A DNA stretch of 64,000 nt from an uncultured Clostridia bacterium (GCA_947627135.1 CANQUV010000008.1:1-64000), one strand, 5' to 3'; counted from the first letter of the stretch, positions 15,191 through 24,328 are shown. Translations and numbers: made by a program. The notes: a model not told the origin generated them from the sequence alone.

Positions 15191-16561
15191 TTATATATTA
15201 TTTTTTGACATTAATACCACGCACTCCACATGGCTTGTTCCTGGAAACATATCAACAGGGGTGATCTCCTGAGTATGATAACCCTGCTCTGAAAAAATTT
15301 TTAAGTCTCTTGCCAAGGTTGCCGGATCGCAGGAAACATACACAACTCTTTTCGGCTTTATTCTTGTAATTGCTTCAATTAAATTTTTTTCAAGTCCTTT
15401 TCTGGGCGGATCAACTATAACCACATCAGGTTTTATGTTCTCTTTTTCAAGCATTAATGCCGCTTCAGACGCACTGCCGCAAATAAATTCTGCGTTATTT
15501 ATATTATTTATCCTTGCATTTTCCTTTGCATCTTCTATTGCGTCTGCAATAATTTCCACACCAATGAGCTGTTTGCAGTCCTTTGCCATAGAAAGTCCGA
15601 TTGTGCCTGTTCCGCAGTAAAGGTCAAATAAAACTTCATCACCTTTTAAATTTGCATATTCTTTTGCTTTATTATATAAAATTTCAGCTGTTTCTCTGTT
15701 TACCTGATAAAAAGACAATGGAGAAATTTTAAATGTAAAACCGCAAAGTTTATCATAAATAAACCCCTGCCCAAATATTACTCTGTTTCTATCTCCTAAT
15801 ATAACATTTGTTTTATCTCTATTTATATTTATAACCACACTTTTTAAGTTAGGCAAACCTCTCTTTAATCGCTCAACAAGCCAATCCTCATGCTTTAAAC
15901 CGTTTCCGTTTACAACATAACACACCATAAGCTCGTCTGTTTTTTCTCCGTAACGAATATAAAGATGTCTTAACTTACCTTTGCCCGTTGTTTCCATATA
16001 TGGCTGTTGATTTGTTTCAGTCATGAAATCACGGGTAATATCCATAACGGTTTTAAAGATTTCAGGCTGAAGCATACAGTCATAACAATCGATTATTCTG
16101 TGACTGTGAAACGCATAAAATCCTAATGTAATATTTCCGTCTTTATCAGTTCCAACGGGAAATTGCGCCTTATTTCTGTAACGCTTATGTTTATCGGAAC
16201 AAATTAATGGTTTTATCTTATTTTCATCTATTCCTCCGATACGGGTTATTGCATCTTTAACCTTTTGTTCTTTAATCTTCTTTTGTGCGTCATAAGTAAT
16301 ATGTCTGTATGCACATCCTCCGCATTTATTAAAATACAAACAATCAGGATTTTCTCTGTCTTTAGACGGTGTTATAATACTCTCAATTTTTCCGAATGCA
16401 TAGGTCTTTTTAGTTTTTAATATCTTTACTGAAAGTTTGTCACCAACGGCACTCTGAGGTACAAAAACAGCTATTCCATCATCTGTTTTACCGACACCGC
16501 TTCCATCGGCAGTCATAGAAATTATATCAAGTTCAATAATTTGATTTTTTTGCAAATTCAT
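15191..16561 (-). CDS. rlmD: 23S rRNA (uracil-5-)-methyltransferase, RumA/RlmD family
   Basis: A 456-residue SAM-dependent RNA methyltransferase that should make 5-methyluridine in 23S rRNA (U1939 and/or U747; Gram-positive RlmCD can do both). Residues 1-65 are a TRAM RNA-binding domain. CLYFNKCGGCAYRH at about 75-90 holds the 4Fe-4S cysteines. The methyltransferase domain has FDLYCGTGTIGLS (SAM site), IVDPPRKG and the nucleophile Cys in VSCDPATLARDL; the tail is SHVECVVLMS. Length is normal. It is divergent from murC. Integrative elements are known to use the 3' end of rum genes, which is of interest because a fragment of such an end lies 700 bases downstream. Confidence 0.93.
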   Translation of the reverse strand: MNLQKNQIIELDIISMTADGSGVGKTDDGIAVFVPQSAVGDKLSVKILKTKKTYAFGKIESIITPSKDRENPDCLYFNKCGGCAYRHITYDAQKKIKEQKVKDAITRIGGIDENKIKPLICSDKHKRYRNKAQFPVGTDKDGNITLGFYAFHSHRIIDCYDCMLQPEIFKTVMDITRDFMTETNQQPYMETTGKGKLRHLYIRYGEKTDELMVCYVVNGNGLKHEDWLVERLKRGLPNLKSVVININRDKTNVILGDRNRVIFGQGFIYDKLCGFTFKISPLSFYQVNRETAEILYNKAKEYANLKGDEVLFDLYCGTGTIGLSMAKDCKQLIGVEIIADAIEDAKENARINNINNAEFICGSASEAALMLEKENIKPDVVIVDPPRKGLEKNLIEAITRIKPKRVVYVSCDPATLARDLKIFSEQGYHTQEITPVDMFPGTSHVECVVLMSKNNI

Positions 16562-16720
16562 AGTTTTTCTCCCATAAATTACAATATATATAATAATTGT
16601 ATCAAAAAGCTTTTATTTATGCAATCAAAAAAATAGTAACAATATTGAAATAGGTATTTATTTTTCAAACAAAAGACAATATAATATAATTAGCTGATTA
16701 TGATTAACGGAGTGTAGAAT

Positions 16721-18106
16721 ATGAATTACGATAAGCTCTTGAATAAAATAAAAAGAATTCATTTTATCGGAATAGGCGGCAGCGGAATGTGTCCTCTTGC
16801 AGAAATTTTAAGAAGTGAAGGTTTTGAACTTTCAGGATCTGATATGAACGAGAGCGATACTTTAGACAGGATAAAAAGTTATGGTATTCCTGTTTATATG
16901 GGACATAAAGCAGAAAATATTAACGGAGCAGAGCTTGTTGTATATTCCGCTGCTATAAAAGAAACAAACCCCGAGAGGGCCGAAGCAGTTAAAAGAAATA
17001 TCCCCTGCATTGAAAGAAGCGTAATGCTTGGAATTGTAACAAGAAGATACAGAAGAAGTATTGCTGTTTCAGGAACTCACGGAAAAACCACTACAACAGC
17101 CATGCTTTCACAAATTTTAATAGGAAGCGGATTTGACCCGTCTGCAATAATCGGAGGCAAATTGCCGTTTATCGGCGGTAACAGCTATATAGGAAAAAGC
17201 GATATTATTGTTTGTGAAGCTTGCGAATATGTAGATACTTTTCTTGAACTAAATCCATATATGTCTATTATATTAAATATCGACGCAGACCATCTTGATT
17301 ACTTTAAAAATCTTGACAATATAAAAAAATCATTTAATACGTTTTCAAAGCAAACCACAGGAGTTTTAGTAATTAACGGTGATGATAAAAACACACTTGA
17401 GGCAATTGAAGATGTTAATATAGAAAAAATCACTTACGGTTTTAATAAAACCAATGATTATTATGCAGTAAATCTTAAAGCCGATAAAGGTATTCACGAA
17501 CAGTTTGATTTAATGTATAAAGGCAAAAAAATCACAACCGTTAAGTTAATTGTTCCGGGAAAGCACAATGTTTACAATGCCCTTGCTGCTGCATCTGCGG
17601 CACATTATTTGGGAGCAACAGCAAATGAAATCAGTGAAAACCTGCATAAATTCGGAGGAGTTCACAGAAGATTTGAAATTTTAGGCACCCCAATGGGAAT
17701 TACGGTAGCAGACGATTTTGCCCACCATCCCACAGAGCTTACAGTTACACTTAATGCGGCCATGAAAATGGGATTTAAAAAGGTATGGGCAGTATTTCAG
17801 CCTCATACATTTTCAAGAACGGCAATGCTTCTTGATGATTTTGCGCAGGCACTGAAAATTCCCGATGAGGTGATAATCTCAGAGATATTACCTGTAAGAG
17901 AAACTAACACATATAATATTTACAGTACGGACTTAGGAAAAAAGGTTCCAAATTCAAAGTGTATTGATACTTTTGAAGATATCACAAAATATGTTTGCGA
18001 TAATGCACAGGAAGGTGATCTTATTTTAACAATGGGCGGCGGAAATGTATATATGTGTGCAAATATGATTTTAAAGGAATTACAGTACAGAGAAGAAAAC
18101 AAATGA
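16721..18106 (+). CDS. murC: UDP-N-acetylmuramate--L-alanine ligase
   Basis: A 461-residue cytoplasmic Mur ligase that adds L-alanine to UDP-MurNAc with ATP in peptidoglycan synthesis. Residues about 10-110 are the N-terminal UDP-binding domain with FIGIGGSGMCPLAEIL, typical of MurC. The ATP loop is SGTHGKTTTTAML (about 117), followed by the central domain with CEACEYVDTFL and IDADHLDYF. The C-terminal ligase domain has HRRFEILG and DDFAHHPTEL. Length is standard. It is a single-gene plus-strand unit between oppositely oriented neighbours and ends at a strong terminator. Confidence 0.97.
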   Translation: MNYDKLLNKIKRIHFIGIGGSGMCPLAEILRSEGFELSGSDMNESDTLDRIKSYGIPVYMGHKAENINGAELVVYSAAIKETNPERAEAVKRNIPCIERSVMLGIVTRRYRRSIAVSGTHGKTTTTAMLSQILIGSGFDPSAIIGGKLPFIGGNSYIGKSDIIVCEACEYVDTFLELNPYMSIILNIDADHLDYFKNLDNIKKSFNTFSKQTTGVLVINGDDKNTLEAIEDVNIEKITYGFNKTNDYYAVNLKADKGIHEQFDLMYKGKKITTVKLIVPGKHNVYNALAAASAAHYLGATANEISENLHKFGGVHRRFEILGTPMGITVADDFAHHPTELTVTLNAAMKMGFKKVWAVFQPHTFSRTAMLLDDFAQALKIPDEVIISEILPVRETNTYNIYSTDLGKKVPNSKCIDTFEDITKYVCDNAQEGDLILTMGGGNVYMCANMILKELQYREENK

Positions 18107-18134
18107 CCAAATACAAAAAATACGATAATATAAC

Positions 18135-18170
18135 ACAACGGCAGAGTTTAAAAACTTTGCCGTTGTTTTA
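18135..18170 (+). terminator. murC terminator
   Basis: ACAACGGCA (18135-18143) pairs with TGCCGTTGT (18158-18166), the loop adds further pairs, and TTTTATTATAT follows. Confidence 0.9.
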
Positions 18171-18175
18171 TTATA

Positions 18176-18580
18176 TCAATTAAGCTTTAAAATACTTTCT
18201 CTTTCCTGTTTCTTAATTCTTTTGCAAATAGCATTTATCGGAATACATAAAAAACCCCAAAGCATACTGTAAAATGGACAGACCTGACCTAAAATATTCA
18301 GTTTTGCTTTGGAATAATCCCAAACATTCAGCTTCATTTTTAGGTTGACAATACAGCCGCACAAGAACTCAAGAGATGTAATAATCAAACTTCCTATACA
18401 ACACTTTTTAAAAAGGGGCATTTTATCGTGTCTTGTAAAAACCTTAACAAGAGATACAAAGCAAGTTCCTCCTGTTAATACCATGCTCCAATGAGTTTTT
18501 CTCCTCCACAAAATTTCGATAGCTCCGTATGCAAAACCTCCGAACAAAAATAATTTTACATTTTTAATAATTAATCCCAT
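18176..18580 (-). CDS. small membrane protein, putative ABC-transporter-permease-like (CmpB family)
   Basis: A 134-residue membrane protein with about four predicted spans. It carries the family pattern of the CmpB-like putative ABC permease proteins: GGFAYGAIEILWRRKTHWSM near the N-terminus, then a central span with EFLCGCIVN, and WDYSKAKLNILGQVCPFYSM followed by a tryptophan-containing last span. These are usually about 130-200 residues and their function is not established; the transporter name is by automatic annotation. It is followed upstream by rnmV, 39 bases away on the same strand. Confidence 0.75.
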   Translation of the reverse strand: MGLIIKNVKLFLFGGFAYGAIEILWRRKTHWSMVLTGGTCFVSLVKVFTRHDKMPLFKKCCIGSLIITSLEFLCGCIVNLKMKLNVWDYSKAKLNILGQVCPFYSMLWGFLCIPINAICKRIKKQERESILKLN

Positions 18581-18619
18581 AAAAAATCACCGTCTTTATT
18601 CTTTCCTAAGACGATGATT

Positions 18620-19222
18620 TTATTTGTTTTTTATTTCATTAACTTTATTTTTAAGCTCTTCGGCTGTAAACATACAATTTAAAGCTTCAATTATTGCGTT
18701 TGTTGTAAGATAAACAGGAAGATTAAGTGATTTTAAAAGTTCTGTACGCAAAAGTTTTGAATTTTCTCTACCTGTTAAACCCAATTCAAAAAACAACGCC
18801 TTTGTAATTTCATTATTTTTCACGTTGGATTTTTCATCAAAATTTAAAACAGTTGCACCGCTTTTCTTTATGGCGTTTATAATTATTTCATCACTTACTC
18901 CCTCAACGCCTAAAAATCCTTCCTTTGATGGAATATTTTTGCGTTTTTCTTTTCCTTTAATTTCAGGTATGTAGCAATTTTTTATTTTTTCAGAGGGTAC
19001 GGAACCTTTTAAAAAGTTTCTGATTACGAATCCTGCACTGTCGCTGTCAGTTAAAATTAAAATTCCCCTTGCATTTGCAACCTGACGAACCAGATTTTGC
19101 TTTTCTTTATCTTTAAAAACTCGGAAACCGTTTGTTACAATTACAGGAGTATCTACCAAAGATTTAAGCTTCATCTTATCGTATTTGCCCTCAACTATAA
19201 TCGCTTCTTTAATTTTAAGCAT
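18620..19222 (-). CDS. rnmV: ribonuclease M5
   Basis: A Toprim-domain endonuclease of 200 residues that trims the 5S rRNA precursor in Firmicutes. The start is the ATG at 19222 with AAGGGG upstream; it overlaps the end of holA by 8 bases. The N-terminal Toprim motif is AIIVEGKYDK with its glutamate, and the second is ILTDSDSAGFVIRNFL with the DxD pair. GKEKRKNIPSKEGFLGVEGV is the conserved segment that tells RNase M5 from primases. The C-terminal part, about 90 residues, is the RNase M5-specific domain. It also resembles proteins annotated DUF4093. Confidence 0.9.
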   Translation of the reverse strand: MLKIKEAIIVEGKYDKMKLKSLVDTPVIVTNGFRVFKDKEKQNLVRQVANARGILILTDSDSAGFVIRNFLKGSVPSEKIKNCYIPEIKGKEKRKNIPSKEGFLGVEGVSDEIIINAIKKSGATVLNFDEKSNVKNNEITKALFFELGLTGRENSKLLRTELLKSLNLPVYLTTNAIIEALNCMFTAEELKNKVNEIKNK

Positions 19223-20258
19223 AAGCACGCCCCTTCTGAGCAATTAAAAGCAGCTTGATTATAAGCTTTTCCAAGGTTATTTTTTGGTTTACAGAAACAC
19301 TTTTCATTTGTGTTTCAACCTCAATTAAAAGGTTTATGCTGTCCCTTAAACCCTGTGTTGAAATTATTGTTTTTTTATTTAATGCAAAAGATCTGTTTCT
19401 GTAATTAAATTCTTGTGCAATCACACTTGTCTGAACACCGCACTCATCTGCAACTCTGCACCTGTAATAATCAATATAGGCATTTGAAAGAACAGTTAAA
19501 ATTACAACAGGTTCTTCTCTTTGATAAAACAAAGTGTCAAGTATTCTCATGGCTTCTGTACTTTTGCCTCTTGTGACTGCATCTGCCAGAGAAAAAACTT
19601 TTGCCTCTAAATTTTTTGTAACCATCAAATCTATGTCTTTATCTGTAATTTCGTTTCCTTCTCCAACATAAGCACACAGCTTATCGAGTTCATTCATTAA
19701 GGTTGTAAGGTCATTACCACACATATTTATAATTTTATCTGCATTTATTCTTGAAAGAGTTACATTGTTTCTCGAAGCAAGTGTACTTAAATGCTTTTCA
19801 AGCGCCATATCACCCATCTTTTTAAACTCAACAACAACTCCGCTTTTTTCTGCTTCTTTTAAAATTGTTTTAAAGTCCCCGATTTTTTTAGGGTCAATAT
19901 CAAGTGTAGGCATTGAAAACACAACTACCGTTGTATCGGGAATATTTTTTATTGCACTGAATAGCTGCTCTTTTTCATTTTTGATAAGCTCATTTAAATT
20001 AATATCTGAAATTTTAACAAAATTGTATTCACTTATAAAAGGTACGGACAACATTGAAAGGCAAATTTGCTGTATATCATAATTATCTTTAAATTCGTGA
20101 TAGTTAAAATCAGAAATATTTTTTCCCATTACCTTTGTAACAAGCTTTTCTGTGTATGTTTTTACATACTTTTTCTCTGCACCCCAAATTACATAAATCC
20201 TTGCGAAATTTCCGGAAGCAATATGCTTTTTAAATTCAGATTCCGTCATATTGGGCAT
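19215..20258 (-). CDS. holA: DNA polymerase III subunit delta
   Basis: A 347-residue clamp-loader subunit that opens the beta clamp in the replisome. It has the degenerate AAA+ fold of the family: FARIYVIWGAEKKYVKTYTE at the N-terminus, the MLSVPFISEYNFVKISDIN strand-loop, and the C-terminal collar with SLADAVTRGKSTEAMRILD and the repeats thereafter. No ATP-binding motif is expected for delta. The length is normal. It lies 4 bases after comEC, an arrangement conserved in Firmicutes. Confidence 0.93.
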   Translation of the reverse strand: MPNMTESEFKKHIASGNFARIYVIWGAEKKYVKTYTEKLVTKVMGKNISDFNYHEFKDNYDIQQICLSMLSVPFISEYNFVKISDINLNELIKNEKEQLFSAIKNIPDTTVVVFSMPTLDIDPKKIGDFKTILKEAEKSGVVVEFKKMGDMALEKHLSTLASRNNVTLSRINADKIINMCGNDLTTLMNELDKLCAYVGEGNEITDKDIDLMVTKNLEAKVFSLADAVTRGKSTEAMRILDTLFYQREEPVVILTVLSNAYIDYYRCRVADECGVQTSVIAQEFNYRNRSFALNKKTIISTQGLRDSINLLIEVETQMKSVSVNQKITLEKLIIKLLLIAQKGRAYA

Positions 20259-20262
20259 ATTA

Positions 20263-22443
20263 TTACTCCTTTAAAATTAATGTTACATTATCATTTACGG
20301 TTGTTGCGATTTTATTTGCAAACTGCGCAAAATTTCTTGTATATTTACTTAATCTTTCCTCATCGCCTGTATATACAAATGTATCGCATTTAAGCATATT
20401 GTAATTTCGGGGACAACCTGAAGATATTATAATATCTGCTTTTAAATAGTTTTCGGGAATATCAAAACAATCTGCATCATCGGGAATTATCAGTACCGAA
20501 TAATCATTTGAACTTATATATTCAAAAGTATTTCCTTCAACATTGTAAGCATTCACCGTAACTTCTTCCCAAAGATTTACCTGTTCTGACTGATTTTCAA
20601 AAAGACTCCACATTTCATTACATTCTTTTGCTCTGCGATATGTTTCTTCATTTGTTTTTTCTGTATCATATAACAAAACCGATGAACAGTCAAATTCTTC
20701 TAAAATGCTTGAAGCGTAGGATGAACTTTCTTTATTGTTATCGGGAACAGATAAAAAATTTATCTCACTGTTTCTTATGGCGATTTCATGAATTATATCG
20801 GAAGTTTTAGATATTTCTCCTCCGCAGGATAATACTGCTAATCCTTTGTAAGTATCAAGCAAAACGGTTGTACCGTTATTTGTATTCACAATTTCCAGTT
20901 TATCTGACTTTGGAAGAAAGCTTACAGCATATCCTGATAAAATAATCAAGGCAATCATAATAAATGAATATTTAAGCTTATGCTTATAATTATTAAACAG
21001 TAAAGCTATTGCAATTAAAATTGCCGATGCAGAAAGAAAAATAACAGCATTTATATAACTTACATAAACCGTTGAAAATTTAAATTCCGCCAAAAAATCA
21101 ACAATGGCAATTATAAAACTGCTTATTATACAGTCAACAAATGCAAAGGGATATGCAAGTACACTTAATATTCCAGTATAATAAAATATTGAACACAACA
21201 GAATACAAATGACCAAAACGCTGACAAACGGTGTAATAATTAGTGACGCAACAAAAACAATAGGAGAAAAAGTACCGAAAGCAAGTATAGTAATCGGCAC
21301 TGTAAACAAAAATGCAGATAAAGTCAAACTGAAAATTTTTATTGGGTATTTTAAAACAAGTTTTAGCTTTTCCGATTTTAATTTATTATAAGCAAACCTG
21401 TTAAATTTTTCGTTTAATAAAATTATACCAAGCGTAGCGGATACCGAGAGCAGAAGTCCAACATCACCTGATGCATAAGGATTTGGGACACAAAGACAAA
21501 GCACTGCAAATCCGAGTGAATTCAGGCTGTCCGCCTGACGAAAAATCATTTTGCCAAACAGATAAATTATAAGCATAATTCCCGCACGAATAACAGATGC
21601 CGTAAACCCTGTTACAGCCATAAATAAAATTATTGTTAAAATTGTGCATATATGCGTAACATATCTGTTTTTAAAAATTTTTCTTAACAATGCAATTACA
21701 AAACTTGAAACAATAACAAGGTGCATACCTGAAACCACAATTATATATGAAATTCCTGTTTTGGTAAAATCGGCTCTTGTACTGCTGTCAAGAGAAAATC
21801 TGTCTCCCAAAGCAATAGCTTTTGAAAATGAGGCAAGCCGTTCAGGCATTAATATATCAAGGGAATCTTCCATTTTATTTCTTAAATTTATTGCCAAAGA
21901 ATACAAGGGCAGCGTGTCAGGTTTTTCAGTTTCATAATCAAATTCATAAGAGGTGTATGCTGTATATAAAAATCCCTGTGCAGTATAGTAGTTACTGTCA
22001 CATCTTTCAAGTGTAACAGAACAGATTATGTAATCAAACGGCTCTATTTCAAGCTGTCTTGAGCTTTTGAGGAGAATTTTAAAGTTTTCTTCATTACCGT
22101 TGATATTTTTTGCCATTAACTCATAATAGTATGTATTATAGGATTTGTGCGATTCTTCACAAAGTTGAGCATTGATACTGACTTCTTTATTATCATAGGC
22201 TCTCTGTTCAGGAATGTAATAAAACTGTGAATAAGCATAAAACACAATGCCTGCTATAACAGCAGTAACACAAGCAACACAAATTGTTTTCTTTTTATAT
22301 TTATCCTTAATCAGAAAAAAGAAAACAATTCCGGCCAAGGCACCTGCAACAGCAACAATTAACGCAAGATGATGAGAAATATAAAAAGCGGCCGTCTGCA
22401 CTGAAATATAAATAAATCCGGTTAAAGCAAACAGCCGCTTCAT
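20263..22443 (-). CDS. comEC: ComEC/Rec2 family DNA-uptake channel protein with degenerate hydrolase domain
   Basis: A 726-residue membrane protein of the ComEC family, which forms the channel for single-stranded DNA uptake in competence. The first two spans and a DUF4131-type domain occupy residues 1-180. The competence domain (about 200-490) has many spans and the conserved GISYIIVVSGMHLVI and FTASVIRAGIMLIIYLFGKM. The C-terminal part (about 510-726) is laid out like the metallo-beta-lactamase domain of ComEC but the metal motif SHxDxDH is absent (SVPDNNKESSSYAS at the expected place), so it should not cleave DNA. A separate ComEC-type hydrolase is encoded at 54 kb. The RBS is weak, and a switch-like leader lies at 22462-22560. 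Confidence 0.88.
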   Translation of the reverse strand: MKRLFALTGFIYISVQTAAFYISHHLALIVAVAGALAGIVFFFLIKDKYKKKTICVACVTAVIAGIVFYAYSQFYYIPEQRAYDNKEVSINAQLCEESHKSYNTYYYELMAKNINGNEENFKILLKSSRQLEIEPFDYIICSVTLERCDSNYYTAQGFLYTAYTSYEFDYETEKPDTLPLYSLAINLRNKMEDSLDILMPERLASFSKAIALGDRFSLDSSTRADFTKTGISYIIVVSGMHLVIVSSFVIALLRKIFKNRYVTHICTILTIILFMAVTGFTASVIRAGIMLIIYLFGKMIFRQADSLNSLGFAVLCLCVPNPYASGDVGLLLSVSATLGIILLNEKFNRFAYNKLKSEKLKLVLKYPIKIFSLTLSAFLFTVPITILAFGTFSPIVFVASLIITPFVSVLVICILLCSIFYYTGILSVLAYPFAFVDCIISSFIIAIVDFLAEFKFSTVYVSYINAVIFLSASAILIAIALLFNNYKHKLKYSFIMIALIILSGYAVSFLPKSDKLEIVNTNNGTTVLLDTYKGLAVLSCGGEISKTSDIIHEIAIRNSEINFLSVPDNNKESSSYASSILEEFDCSSVLLYDTEKTNEETYRRAKECNEMWSLFENQSEQVNLWEEVTVNAYNVEGNTFEYISSNDYSVLIIPDDADCFDIPENYLKADIIISSGCPRNYNMLKCDTFVYTGDEERLSKYTRNFAQFANKIATTVNDNVTLILKE

Positions 22444-22461
22444 AAAATCAATCCCTAATAA

Positions 22462-22560
22462 TTAATTAAAAAATCAGTCGGTGGGCTGCAGCTATCCCAG
22501 CAGACAGACCATATTTAAACGCTCTTTTGAGCCCGACTGTTACCTATCAGTTTTTTATAA
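22462..22560 (-). promoter_or_regulatory. structured leader, copy 1, upstream of comEC
   Basis: On the minus strand ACTG and CAGT can form a small hairpin, while CAGTCGG (22533-22539 on the plus strand as CCGACTG) can instead pair with CCGACTG (22475-22481), giving a stem followed by six T. The two pairings exclude each other. AAAAGAGCGTTT and ATATGG in the loop are identical in copy 2 (24172-24256). It could also be simply the apt terminator. Confidence 0.55.
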
Positions 22561-23097
22561 ATCGAAAAATAATGGTAGTTTCTCCAAAAATACAATGTCA
22601 TCTCTTTGTGCAGCGTCACCCTCTGCAAGAACAGCAGCCTGACAAACCAAATCACCCTTTGAACTTTTTACTATTTCTTCAAGAGCTTTAAGGCTTTCGC
22701 CTGTTGAAATAACATCATCTACAATCAGCACCCTTTTGCCTTTCAAAAGACTTATATCTTCCTGACCCAGATACAGGGTCTGGGTATTTTGAGTTGTAAT
22801 AGAATTAAGCTGAAATTTTACCGGGTCAGTCATATAAACCTTAATGCCTTTCCTTGCAACAACATAAGGTTTTTCGGACTGTCTTGCCATTTCGTAGCAA
22901 AGCGGGATCCCCTTTGCTTCAGCTGTCAATAAAACATCAAAATCCGGACATTTTTTTAAAAGTTCCTTTGCGCAGGCAACTGTTATTTCAGTATCGCCAA
23001 ACATAATAAAAGCCGCAATAGACAACTTATCATTCACCTTAAAAACAGGAAGTTCTCTTTTTAAGCCGGCAATTGTTATTTGATATGTATCTTTCAT
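22555..23097 (-). CDS. apt: adenine phosphoribosyltransferase-like PRTase
   Basis: A 180-residue type I phosphoribosyltransferase. VLIVDDVISTGESLKALEEI is the PRPP-binding loop (about residues 125-144). The N-terminal half holds LLTAEAKGIPLCYEMARQ, the conserved base-side region of Apt, and PYVVARKG the PRPP flexible-loop start. The probable reaction is adenine + PRPP to AMP (purine salvage, cytoplasm). It is slightly longer than standard Apt (about 170) and carries MFGDTEITVACAKELLKKCP, seen in a Firmicute Apt-like subgroup, so the base could differ. It is followed by comEC and preceded by hinT at 9 bases, on one strand. Confidence 0.8.
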   Translation of the reverse strand: MKDTYQITIAGLKRELPVFKVNDKLSIAAFIMFGDTEITVACAKELLKKCPDFDVLLTAEAKGIPLCYEMARQSEKPYVVARKGIKVYMTDPVKFQLNSITTQNTQTLYLGQEDISLLKGKRVLIVDDVISTGESLKALEEIVKSSKGDLVCQAAVLAEGDAAQRDDIVFLEKLPLFFDL

Positions 23098-23106
23098 TTT
23101 TTCTCC

Positions 23107-23445
23107 TTATGCAAGCTGTGTGTTAAGCTTTTTTCCGCCTAATAGATGAAAATGCAAATGGAATACGGTTTGTCCGCCGTCTTCCTTACAGTTATTGACA
23201 ATTCGGTAACCGTTATCAAGATTAAGGGATTTTGCAATTTCAGGAATTTTTGAGAAAATGTGTGCAACAACCTGACTATTTTTTTCATTTAATTTATCAG
23301 CACAGCAAATATGTTCTTTTGGAATAATTACAACATGAACAGGTGCCATTGGGCTGATATCATGAAAAGCAAGAATTTTATCATCCTCATAGACTTTATT
23401 GGAAGGAATCTCACCTTCTATAATTTTACAAAACAAACAATCCAT
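23107..23445 (-). CDS. hinT: HIT family nucleotide hydrolase (HinT-like)
   Basis: A 112-residue histidine-triad protein. CLFCKIIEGEIPSNKVYEDD at the N-terminus carries the zinc-type CxxC, and HLHFHLLGG near residue 98 is the HxHxHxx triad with the nucleophilic histidine. Such proteins hydrolyse AMP-phosphoramidates such as AMP-lysine. Length and start (AAGGAGATATTAAAATG) are standard. It is 9 bases upstream of apt and 18 bases after the methyltransferase, all on the minus strand. Confidence 0.93.
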   Translation of the reverse strand: MDCLFCKIIEGEIPSNKVYEDDKILAFHDISPMAPVHVVIIPKEHICCADKLNEKNSQVVAHIFSKIPEIAKSLNLDNGYRIVNNCKEDGGQTVFHLHFHLLGGKKLNTQLA

Positions 23446-23463
23446 TTTAATATCTCCTTAAAT

Positions 23464-24135
23464 TTATTTTATCGCCAAAAAGCCTGCCTGCATATATGAT
23501 AACCATAAAATATCAACAGCTTTAAATTTACATTCTTTAAGTAACTTTATATGTTCTTCTACGGTAATAGGGAAAACTTCTGTTCCACGTCTTGCTAAAT
23601 GACTTTTAACCTGCTCTTGGGTTCTGCCCATTTTCTTCATATAATTTTCCCAGCGCTTTATATAAAGCTCAGTTATTGAATCGGTTGCAGGTTCAATATT
23701 TTCAAAAGTAATATAAATACCGTTATCCTTTAATGCATTATAGACATTTTGTGTTGCAGTTTTTCTTTCTTCTTTACTGAAATAATGATTTGACTGAACT
23801 GCTGTTACAACATCAAACCTTTCGGTAAAGTCTATTTTATCGTTAGAACAAACCTTGTATTCAATATTATTTACATTACTTAATTTATCCTTTGCCAATT
23901 CAAGCATTTTTTTTGAAATATCACAAAGGGTGAATTTACAGTTTTTAAAAATTCTTGAAGCCTTATAAACAAGAGTTCCTGTTCCGCACCCTAAATCAAG
24001 CCAGTTAAAATCTGTTAAATTCATAGCCATTACCACATCTGTTATCTGATTATGAAATTCAGAATAATAAGGCAAAACATTATTTATATTTGCATCATAA
24101 TCTGATGAGGAAAATGCTGCTTTATTATCGCTCAT
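23464..24135 (-). CDS. class I SAM-dependent methyltransferase
   Basis: A 223-residue methyltransferase from the ATG at 24135, which has GGAGAT 6 bases upstream; the frame is open 11 codons further. Motif I is WLDLGCGTGTLVYKASR, motif II CKFTLCDISKKMLELAK, and AVQSNHYFSKEERK replaces the usual motif III/post region. The substrate cannot be told: the family covers small molecules and RNA. A structured leader like that of comEC lies upstream. It begins the run methyltransferase-hinT-apt on the minus strand. Confidence 0.8.
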   Translation of the reverse strand: MSDNKAAFSSSDYDANINNVLPYYSEFHNQITDVVMAMNLTDFNWLDLGCGTGTLVYKASRIFKNCKFTLCDISKKMLELAKDKLSNVNNIEYKVCSNDKIDFTERFDVVTAVQSNHYFSKEERKTATQNVYNALKDNGIYITFENIEPATDSITELYIKRWENYMKKMGRTQEQVKSHLARRGTEVFPITVEEHIKLLKECKFKAVDILWLSYMQAGFLAIK

Positions 24136-24171
24136 AAAATATCTCCAAAACAAAAATACCGCAGGCATTAA

Positions 24172-24256
24172 GCAGCCGATGGGATGTTTCTATACGAGTA
24201 GAAAGCTCCATATAAAAACGCTCTTTTAAATCGGACTGTTTCAGAGCAGTTTTCTA
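24172..24256 (-). promoter_or_regulatory. structured leader, copy 2, upstream of the methyltransferase
   Basis: It matches copy 1 in order and spacing: ACTG, 8 nt, CAGTCCGA, then AAAAGAGCGTTT, ATATGG and ATCGGCTG. The ACTG/CAGT hairpin and the CAGTCCGA/TCGGCTG stem exclude each other. Differences from copy 1 partly keep pairing (T-A to T-G, G-C to G-T). No strong T run follows the stem here, so copy 2 may act on translation. Confidence 0.5.
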
Positions 24257-24328
24257 TAAAGTTAATAACCTACGATATTATTTTAATATTATTAATTTGT
24301 CAAGTCAATAGTTTGCTCTATACTAATT

